From the NCBI GenBank assembly GCA_934418055.1, contig CAKRWX010000194.1, forward strand, positions 1 to 5,111: 5,111 nucleotides of DNA. The letters run 5' to 3'. The stretch comes from an uncultured Lachnospiraceae bacterium. GTDB lineage: Bacteria; Bacillota; Clostridia; Lachnospirales; Lachnospiraceae. Below the pieces are notes generated by a model. It saw nothing but the letters and a program-made list of their open reading frames with translations. It was not told the origin of the DNA and did not search any database. Shown here in pieces: positions 1-5,111 of the stretch. Both the position numbers and the translations under genes were made by a program. Each line of letters opens with the position of its first letter. Position 1 is the stretch's first letter.

Positions 1-1231
1 AGCTTTCTCTATCTGTCTTGCACATGCCGGACAGCTTATCTGCAACCTTCTTGGTAATATAATCGGAAATCTTCTTTACAAAACCATCGTTCTGCAGCGC
101 ACTTCTGGATACATTTAACGGCAGATCCGGGCAGTCGATGACACCCTTTAACAGCATCAGGAACTCAGGAATAACTTCCTTGATGTTATCTGCGATAAAT
201 ACCTGGTTGTTATACAGCTTGATGGTACCTTCCAGGCTGTCATACTCGGTGTTGATCTTCGGGAAGTACAGAATACCCTTTAAGTTAAATGGATAGTCCA
301 TGTTCAGGTGGATCCAGAACAGAGGCTCCTTGTAATCCATAAATACTTTGCGGTAAAATGCCTTATACTCTTCCTCGGTACACTCATTCGGATGCTTGTT
401 CCACAGCGGACTGACATCATTCAATGCCACCGGACGTTTTAAGATCTTATATTTCTCTTTGGCAGGAGAAACTTCTACGGTCTCTTTCTCGCCGTTTTCA
501 TTCTCCTTCTCCTCGGTTTTGGCTTCTTCTACGATGGTCTCAATGATGGTATCTTTGTCAGTCAGCTGGTCCTTCTCGATGGTCTCATACTGAGGACCTT
601 CTGCCGCATTGTCCAAGAAGATCGGAACTGGCATAAATCCACAGTATTTCTCGATGACTTCTCTTGCGCGGTACTCGTTGGAGAACTCGGTGCTGTCCTC
701 GTTCAGATACAGAACAATGGTCGTTCCCTGCTCTTCCTTGGTTCCTTCGCCCATCTCAAACTCGGTACCGCCTTCAGATTCCCAGTGAACCGGTTTTGCA
801 TCCGGCTTATAAGAACGGCTGTCGATGGTAACCTTGTCCGCAACCATAAATGCAGAATAGAAGCCCAGACCAAAGTGACCGATGATCTGATCCTCATTTG
901 CCTTGTCTTTATACTTATTCAGGAAATCCTGCGCACCGGAGAAAGCGATCTGGTTGATGTACTCATCTACCTCTTCCTCGGTCATACCAAGTCCGTTATC
1001 TGCAAAGGTGATAGTCTTCTCGTTTGGATTTACCGTTACCTGGATCTTGTACTCTAACTCATCCGGCTTCTCATACTCGCCCATCAGCTCCAGTTTCTTT
1101 AACTTGGTGATGGCATCGCAGCCGTTGGAGATCAGCTCACGATAGAAAATGTCGTGGTCGGAATACAACCATTTCTTAATGACTGGAAATATATTTTCAC
1201 TGCTTATTGATAAACTGCCTTTTTTTGCCAT
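1..1231 (-). CDS. htpG: HtpG, Hsp90-family molecular chaperone (5' part of gene; C-terminus outside window)
   Basis: Cytosolic ATP-dependent dimeric chaperone that remodels and refolds client proteins under stress. The reading frame is open from the ATG at 1231 to the window edge, giving 410 codons; the family usually has about 600-650 residues, so the rest of the middle domain and the dimerisation domain lie outside. Visible GHKL ATPase motifs, in order: RELISNGCDAI (31-41) with the catalytic Glu E32 and Mg/ATP-contacting N36; DNGLGMT (78-84); GHFGLGFYSAFMVA (118-131), the ATP-lid glycine motif. The N-domain runs to about residue 220. A Glu/Lys-rich charged linker follows (about 235-262). 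The middle domain then starts, with its ATP-contacting arginine in LNVSRSAL (R376). The start is fixed by AAAAGGAG nine nt upstream. The NGCD motif departs from the usual NASD, and GHFG replaces the common GQFG. A sigma-A promoter and a CIRCE operator lie just upstream. The family assignment is essentially certain. Confidence 0.97.
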   Translation of the reverse strand, partial: MAKKGSLSISSENIFPVIKKWLYSDHDIFYRELISNGCDAITKLKKLELMGEYEKPDELEYKIQVTVNPNEKTITFADNGLGMTEEEVDEYINQIAFSGAQDFLNKYKDKANEDQIIGHFGLGFYSAFMVADKVTIDSRSYKPDAKPVHWESEGGTEFEMGEGTKEEQGTTIVLYLNEDSTEFSNEYRAREVIEKYCGFMPVPIFLDNAAEGPQYETIEKDQLTDKDTIIETIVEEAKTEEKENENGEKETVEVSPAKEKYKILKRPVALNDVSPLWNKHPNECTEEEYKAFYRKVFMDYKEPLFWIHLNMDYPFNLKGILYFPKINTEYDSLEGTIKLYNNQVFIADNIKEVIPEFLMLLKGVIDCPDLPLNVSRSALQNDGFVKKISDYITKKVADKLSGMCKTDRES

Positions 1232-1240
1232 AATAAAACA

Positions 1241-1248
1241 CTCCTTTT
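1241..1248 (-). promoter_or_regulatory. Ribosome binding site of htpG
   Basis: On the minus strand this reads AAAAGGAG and sits nine nt before the ATG at 1231. This is near-ideal strength and spacing, and it decides the htpG start. Confidence 0.9.
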
Positions 1249-1273
1249 CTAAATAGTACCTTAACTACTACTC

Positions 1274-1302
1274 AGTCTAGTACAAGTAGAACAATTTGTC
1301 AA
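1274..1302 (-). promoter_or_regulatory. Sigma-A-type promoter of htpG
   Basis: On the minus strand, a perfect -35 box TTGACA (1302-1297) is followed by a 17-bp spacer and a -10 box TAGACT (1279-1274, four of six matches to TATAAT). Transcription would start near 1267, leaving a leader of about 35 nt that contains the ribosome binding site. The 3' end of the CIRCE operator lies 7 bp upstream of the -35 box. The promoter is inferred from sequence only. No equally good alternative is seen in the gap: a GATAAT just upstream of the CIRCE lacks a recognisable -35 box. Confidence 0.75.
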
Positions 1303-1303
1303 T

Positions 1304-1335
1304 AAAAATTTAGCACTCATTTAAAATGAGTGCTA
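1304..1335 (-). terminator. Possible intrinsic terminator of the helicase transcript, overlapping CIRCE
   Basis: In the minus-strand transcript, TAGCACTCATT pairs perfectly with AATGAGTGCTA (11 bp) around a three-base loop. Two A residues and then five T residues follow (1308-1304), then ATT. This is the geometry of a weak to moderate rho-independent terminator, about 57 nt after the helicase stop codon. The stem is only moderately GC-rich and the T run is short. The same bases form the CIRCE operator, so the hairpin shape is expected anyway. No other terminator-like hairpin with a T tract is seen between the two genes. Confidence 0.4.
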
Positions 1336-1336
1336 G
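1310..1336 (-). promoter_or_regulatory. CIRCE operator (HrcA binding site) upstream of htpG
   Basis: The plus strand reads TTAGCACTC, nine bases, then GAGTGCTAG. The CIRCE consensus is TTAGCACTC-N9-GAGTGCTAA, so 17 of 18 arm positions match, with correct spacing; the only mismatch is the outermost base of one arm. CIRCE is the binding site of the heat-shock repressor HrcA, which usually controls the groESL and hrcA-grpE-dnaK-dnaJ operons. Its position before htpG implies HrcA-dependent heat induction of htpG. The site lies upstream of the predicted -35 box instead of over the transcription start, so repression would have to work by overlap with the RNA polymerase upstream contact, or from a promoter I have not recognised. 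Confidence 0.93.
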
Positions 1337-1391
1337 CAATTATCTTTTATGCCCAGGACACCTGCCCAGGTCATTACCACCAGCGCAAGCC

Positions 1392-4300
1392 TTACTGCGT
1401 GTTTTCACCTTCCAGGTCCGTTTTCAATTTTCTCAATCTTCTTTTCGTCATGGAATCCGCATAATGGATTCCCTCGTAGGTCGGATGAAGAACTGGATAT
1501 TTTTCTTTTGTCTGCAGGATCATCTTCTGGGTGATCAGCCAGTCAATGGCTGTCCGGATCTGCTCCCTTGACATGTCCTTCAGGCTTCCATATTCCGGGA
1601 TTTTATTTAACTGATACTTCCGGATCCGCTCCGTCTCTCCTCCTTTCAGGACATCCACCAGCATCGTAACTCCATAATACCGGAACGCACTGATATTCTG
1701 CAAAGCAGTCAGGATCACCCAGATGACCTCATTTAAATCCCTGTCCTCTGACGTGACGCCGGCGATCTCTGCCTTTTTTATGGTTTCTCCTGTGATTTCT
1801 TCCACAGGTACATCCGGACGTGCCTTTGCCTGTGTGGTCTTTTCCACCACCGCTTCTTTTTCCTTTGGTTTTCCCTTAGGCTTCTCCTCCAGTTCTTTCC
1901 GCTCCGCTTCACTGAATGGATAACCCATCTGCTCATAAAACTGCTTTTGCGTGACGATCTTACAGCATCCAGTTCCATTGGGTTTGTAATTGGTACAGCC
2001 CAGGAAATACCGGTCTGCCTTATTCTTTACGATCAGGTATCCATCTCTGCACTGATCACATTTCTGGATCCACATTTTGCCTCCACGGCAGTCATTGGTC
2101 ATAAAACCACAGACCTCCGGTTCATTTGTGCAAATGTACAGCCGCAGACCGTACGCCTTTTTGTAGCGGAGCTGCATCGGATATCCGCAGAGCGGACAGC
2201 TCTTCCGGTCCAATTTTACGCTTTCTGCCTCATTCCATTCGCCTTCCAGACGGACGTTTTTGTAATCCCGCTTGATCTCCAGCAAAAACTCTGATGGATT
2301 GTTCTCAGGTGCCACAAAATAAACCCGGTTCTTTGTTCTTGTCATCGCCACATAAAACAGCCGCCGTTCTTCTGCATAATCAATGGAACGGTCTCCTTTT
2401 ATTACAAAGCCGAGTACCGGATCATCCTCGATCTTCGATGGAAATCCATACGTTTCATTTTTCCCATTTACAACAATCACATCATCATATCCCAGACCCT
2501 TAGAAGAATGGACCGTCATAAATGTGATGACTAATTGCGGATAACGTACACTTTTTATCTGATTTCCGCGACGTACATATTCAAATAATCCCGTTTTTTC
2601 CAGCTTATCCCCATCAAACCCAAAACGTCCCAGCAGCAGGACTGATCCAGGTTCTCTCCCCTCTTTTTTCCTTGTCTCCACGATATGAGTCAGCGCCGTT
2701 TCCACTGCCTTTGCCAGCGAGTAATTGGCTCCACTCTGCCACCGGTCTCCTGACTTCTTATAGGTATTATCATAGGTATAAATAATCACTGGATCTTCCA
2801 GGTGCTTTGGCGATATGAGCCTTTTTTTAATCTGGGCTTTATTTTTCTGGATAAAATTACCTGCAATATCAATGACTTCCTGGGAATTCCGGTACGTCTT
2901 TACGATCTTTAACATTTCCGCATATCCCATGGTTTCTTTAAACTTCGTAAACAAGGTGATATCCGAACCGCTGAATGCATAGATCGACTGCCAGTCATCT
3001 CCCACCGCCATAATTTTAGCGTCAGTAACATCTGAAATCGCCTTTGTCAGATCAAAACGCTGACGGGAAATATCCTGATACTCATCCACGATCACATATT
3101 TAAAATCCAGCTTCTGTTTCATTTCTTTGACTTCCAGAAGGATTCTGGCGGATTCATTGATCATATCTTCAAAATCAATGGCCCGGTTATCTTTCAGCCA
3201 CCTTTCATATTCCAGATAACATGCCTGGCAGATATCTAAAAAGAGCTTGCTTCTCACATTCGGAGTTGAATTCCGCATCCGCTGAAACTCTTTTTCCTCA
3301 TATCCATTTACCTTGAAGTTCGCTATAAAACGACATATCAGATTAAGAAGCCGACGGATATAGCGGTTCTCTTCGCCTGCCACCAGTAATTCCAGCACTT
3401 CTTTATTGGACCTAGGAACCAGCTCAAACCCTTTTTCCTGCAGTTTTTCTTTTAAATGAACGGTCAGCTCTCTTCCATCCTGATACTGGGAAAATGTATA
3501 GAGTAACGTCGTCCCATGCTGTTTGTGAAGCATTACCTTGTCATTGACTGATTTTTTATAACGGTCTAATTCTTCATCCGAATAGCGGTCATTTTTCCCA
3601 TCTTCCGTAATTCCAAAATGCTCAATATACGCGATCTTTTCTCCCTGACGGATCAGGAAATCCGGCGTATACGTCTTTCTAGAACCTGGGATATTATAAG
3701 GATAGGCCGGTTCATATTCATAATCGATATGATTCAAATACAGGAAATTGGCAATCTCCACTTCCTGATGGGAACGCAGGATTTCATTCTGAATGGTAAT
3801 TGATTTTTTCGTCTTCCGGTCAATCACTTCACATTGGAATTTTTCCAGATCACTGCGGAATGTGGAGTAATTCGCCTTGGCAATGTTGTTAAAAAAGCCG
3901 TTCAGATCATCTCCCTCATAGGGAGCATCAAAATACGAGGCGAAAAACAGAATCAGCTTATTTACCATGACCTCATCCTTTAAGATGGATCCACGGAAAT
4001 AATCCCGAAGGATAAAGTATAATTTTGAATTATCTACGATATTTAACGTCTCCTCCGGCGTATTCTTATGCAGCAGCGCATTTCCCGTCGAATGAAACGT
4101 TGCGATTGGACAGTTGATCTGTAGTTTTTTCTGTATCTTATCTTTCAGCTCATTGACCGCTTTATTGGTAAAGGAAATGATCAGGATCTGGGACGGATCA
4201 ATCTGTTTTTTCTCCACCAGATACTTCACTTTTGCAGCGACTGTCGTTGTTTTTCCGGCCCCCGCCCCGGCAACCACCAGACAATAATCCTCATCTGTCA

Positions 4301-4766
4301 GCACCACTTTTCTCTGATCTTCATCTAAAACAACGTTTGCGTCCACTTCCTGCAGAATATGATCCAGATACTCTTTTTCCTCACACAGTTTTGTGGAAAT
4401 AAACTGGTCATTATGCTGTCTGATCACATCTTCAATGGTTTCATACTGCGTTAAAATCAGATCCACCTCTCTGGTATCCATCTGATTTTTCCTGCAGAAA
4501 TCCTCAAATACTTCCCCATTTTTTAATGTACGGAAAAATTCCACCACATCCGAATATTGTTTTATTTCCTCCGAATAGTCTTTTCTGGCAATATACTGAT
4601 CTGCCATTTTCCACGTATCCAGGCAATTCTTTAATTCCAATATCCGCGCACAATTTTCATTCTGCTTTGGCTGTTTCTCCTCCTGAATCTCTGTCTGCTC
4701 CGGCTGTTCTGTCCGGTCTGTCTGGATTTTTCCAAAAAAGCGGTAAAGCCCTTTCAGTAACCTCAT
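1392..4766 (-). CDS. UvrD/helicase IV-like SF1 DNA helicase with nuclease-fold insertion, two topoisomerase-type zinc ribbons and RecQ-like RQC domain
   Basis: A complete protein of 1124 residues, probably an ATP-dependent 3'-5' DNA helicase of superfamily 1A. Order of parts: basic N-terminus and Gln/Glu-rich stretch (1-37); helical region of unknown function (40-145); Q motif LDEDQRKVV (147-155); Walker A GAGAGKTT (167-174); motif Ia SFTNKAVNEL (198-207); Ib ATFHSTG (222-228); nuclease-like insertion (about 330-450) with EIANFL, YTPDF (366-370) and YIEHFG (380-385); Walker B VDEYQD (560-565); III GDDWQSIYAFSG (589-600); IV KTYRNS (623-628); V TVHSSKGLGYDDV (751-763); VI RRLFYVAMTRT (801-811). 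Two Cys4 ribbons follow (C857, C860, C879, C886; C903, C906, C924, C934 or C935), then a charged linker (955-1000). The C-terminal winged helix (about 1008-1105) matches RecQ RQC at LVDVLKG and YGSLKDMSREQI. The motor and nuclease-fold region recall E. coli HelD (helicase IV, about 684 residues), but the C-terminal half is extra. The start is supported by AAAGGAG. The gene follows the upstream gene by 37 nt with no promoter seen, so they are likely an operon. A repair or recombination role is inferred; the exact substrate is unknown. Confidence 0.93.
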   Translation of the reverse strand: MRLLKGLYRFFGKIQTDRTEQPEQTEIQEEKQPKQNENCARILELKNCLDTWKMADQYIARKDYSEEIKQYSDVVEFFRTLKNGEVFEDFCRKNQMDTREVDLILTQYETIEDVIRQHNDQFISTKLCEEKEYLDHILQEVDANVVLDEDQRKVVLTDEDYCLVVAGAGAGKTTTVAAKVKYLVEKKQIDPSQILIISFTNKAVNELKDKIQKKLQINCPIATFHSTGNALLHKNTPEETLNIVDNSKLYFILRDYFRGSILKDEVMVNKLILFFASYFDAPYEGDDLNGFFNNIAKANYSTFRSDLEKFQCEVIDRKTKKSITIQNEILRSHQEVEIANFLYLNHIDYEYEPAYPYNIPGSRKTYTPDFLIRQGEKIAYIEHFGITEDGKNDRYSDEELDRYKKSVNDKVMLHKQHGTTLLYTFSQYQDGRELTVHLKEKLQEKGFELVPRSNKEVLELLVAGEENRYIRRLLNLICRFIANFKVNGYEEKEFQRMRNSTPNVRSKLFLDICQACYLEYERWLKDNRAIDFEDMINESARILLEVKEMKQKLDFKYVIVDEYQDISRQRFDLTKAISDVTDAKIMAVGDDWQSIYAFSGSDITLFTKFKETMGYAEMLKIVKTYRNSQEVIDIAGNFIQKNKAQIKKRLISPKHLEDPVIIYTYDNTYKKSGDRWQSGANYSLAKAVETALTHIVETRKKEGREPGSVLLLGRFGFDGDKLEKTGLFEYVRRGNQIKSVRYPQLVITFMTVHSSKGLGYDDVIVVNGKNETYGFPSKIEDDPVLGFVIKGDRSIDYAEERRLFYVAMTRTKNRVYFVAPENNPSEFLLEIKRDYKNVRLEGEWNEAESVKLDRKSCPLCGYPMQLRYKKAYGLRLYICTNEPEVCGFMTNDCRGGKMWIQKCDQCRDGYLIVKNKADRYFLGCTNYKPNGTGCCKIVTQKQFYEQMGYPFSEAERKELEEKPKGKPKEKEAVVEKTTQAKARPDVPVEEITGETIKKAEIAGVTSEDRDLNEVIWVILTALQNISAFRYYGVTMLVDVLKGGETERIRKYQLNKIPEYGSLKDMSREQIRTAIDWLITQKMILQTKEKYPVLHPTYEGIHYADSMTKRRLRKLKTDLEGENTQ

Positions 4767-4776
4767 CTTTCGTTTT

Positions 4777-4783
4777 CTCCTTT
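4777..4783 (-). promoter_or_regulatory. Ribosome binding site of the helicase gene
   Basis: The minus strand reads AAAGGAG ten nt before the ATG at 4766. It supports that ATG over the next internal Met (residue 54) and keeps the basic N-terminal segment in the protein. It lies in the 37-nt gap after the preceding gene's stop codon, which is consistent with separate ribosome entry on a shared transcript. Confidence 0.8.
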
Positions 4784-4803
4784 AAAGTATCTTCCCTCAG
4801 CTC

Positions 4804-5111
4804 CTACTGCTGTGAAACCGGAATCTTATGTACTTTAAAGAACTGGCACACCGCCTTATCCCACTCCTGATCCAGCGTCTTGTCCAACGTAAAAAATGAC
4901 AATGACGTGCCCGTCACGCACTGAATCTGCGTCTCCTCGTAACGGATATTCAGATATAACCCCTGCACCTGTTCTGCCGCCACTGGAATCTGGTTCTTAT
5001 CTAAAAAACTTTTTGTACTTTTCGGTGAAAGCTGAAGCACGATATGGAAGCTCTCTGGCAGTTTCTTGCCTTTAATTAAGGAAAAACAGAACGGTTTCAC
5101 GGCGGACCAGG
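4804..5111 (-). CDS. Conserved hypothetical protein, DUF5721-like (C-terminal part; start outside window)
   Basis: The frame is open from the high-coordinate edge to a TAG stop at 4806-4804, giving 101 visible residues. A GTG at 5100 could be read as a start, but the frame continues upstream of it to the edge (W-S-A before the Val) and no ribosome binding site precedes it, so this is most likely the C-terminal part of a longer protein. Visible landmarks are KPFCFSLIKGKKLPESFHIV, a GLYLNIRYEE stretch, then TGTSLSFFTLDKTLDQEWD near the end. The pattern suggests alternating beta strands and a C-terminal helix. There is no transmembrane segment, metal-binding cysteine cluster or recognisable catalytic motif. 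From memory it resembles the DUF5721 proteins found in Lachnospiraceae, whose function is unknown. It is followed 37 nt later by the helicase gene, probably in one operon, which gives a weak hint of a nucleic-acid-related role. I am confident it is a real gene, and moderately confident of the family. Confidence 0.8.
   Translation of the reverse strand, partial: WSAVKPFCFSLIKGKKLPESFHIVLQLSPKSTKSFLDKNQIPVAAEQVQGLYLNIRYEETQIQCVTGTSLSFFTLDKTLDQEWDKAVCQFFKVHKIPVSQQ

Noticed and set aside
1344..1391. CCTGGGC occurs twice (direct repeat) with a short ACCT/AGGT hairpin between the helicase stop and the CIRCE.
   Set aside because: The stem is only four pairs and no T tract follows, so it is not a convincing terminator. 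Two 7-base copies are too short to call a repeat element.
1333..1404. Short minus-strand frame after the helicase stop, up to 23 residues, ending in MTWAGVLGIKDNC with a hydrophobic core; it overlaps the helicase 3' end and stops inside the CIRCE.
   Set aside because: No proper ribosome binding site before the ATG or GTG, very short, and it lies in a regulatory gap. The hydrophobic run can arise by chance. It would need conservation in relatives to be taken seriously.
1947..2294. Plus-strand open frame of 115 codons opposite the zinc-ribbon region of the helicase.
   Set aside because: Fully antisense to a gene with clear motifs in the other strand, with no family resemblance. The same holds for the other plus-strand frames opposite htpG and the helicase.
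1392..4766. A phage-defence or restriction-type role for the helicase with nuclease fold.
   Set aside because: No neighbouring defence gene, toxin, methylase or mobile element is visible. It sits beside a housekeeping chaperone, so a general repair role is the simpler reading.
4526..4870. Plus-strand open frame of 114 codons spanning the start of the helicase and the end of the preceding gene.
   Set aside because: It is antisense to two well-supported genes, has no ribosome binding site and no recognisable domain; it is a shadow of minus-strand coding.
5098..5100. GTG as start codon of the gene at the high-coordinate edge (98 residues).
   Set aside because: The frame stays open upstream to the window edge, there is no Shine-Dalgarno sequence before it, and the sequence around it looks like mid-protein. 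The true start is probably outside the window.

Overview
The window looks like a stretch of chromosome from a Gram-positive anaerobe of the Bacillota, most likely a Lachnospiraceae-type Clostridia. The grounds are moderate GC by eye, strong AAAGGAG-type ribosome binding sites, a CIRCE heat-shock operator, a clostridial-style HtpG, and a small conserved protein that I associate with Lachnospiraceae. This placement is an inference; no rRNA or other taxonomic marker is present.

All three recognisable genes lie on the minus strand, so transcription runs from high to low coordinates. In that order they are: (1) the C-terminal part of a small conserved protein (4804-5111, cut by the window edge), probably a DUF5721-type protein of unknown function; (2) a complete 1124-residue superfamily 1 DNA helicase (1392-4766), 37 nt downstream and probably co-transcribed; (3) after a 160-nt regulatory gap, the first 410 codons of htpG (Hsp90), which runs off the low-coordinate edge.

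The helicase is the most distinctive gene. It has a UvrD/helicase IV-like motor. A nuclease-fold insertion lies between motor motifs Ib and II. Behind the motor come two tandem topoisomerase I-type Cys4 zinc ribbons, a charged linker, and a C-terminal winged-helix domain that closely resembles the RQC domain of RecQ. It therefore combines an SF1 motor with DNA-recognition modules usually associated with topoisomerase I and the SF2 helicase RecQ. A role in repair or processing of branched or stalled DNA is the natural inference.

The gap between the helicase and htpG holds a nearly perfect CIRCE operator, a good sigma-A-type promoter (TTGACA, 17 bp, TAGACT) and a strong ribosome binding site, so htpG is probably controlled by HrcA. 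The CIRCE lies upstream of the -35 box, and its perfect 11-bp stem is followed by a short T tract on the minus strand. The same element might therefore also end the helicase transcript. I found no mobile elements, CRISPR arrays, tRNA or rRNA genes, and no convincing gene on the plus strand.
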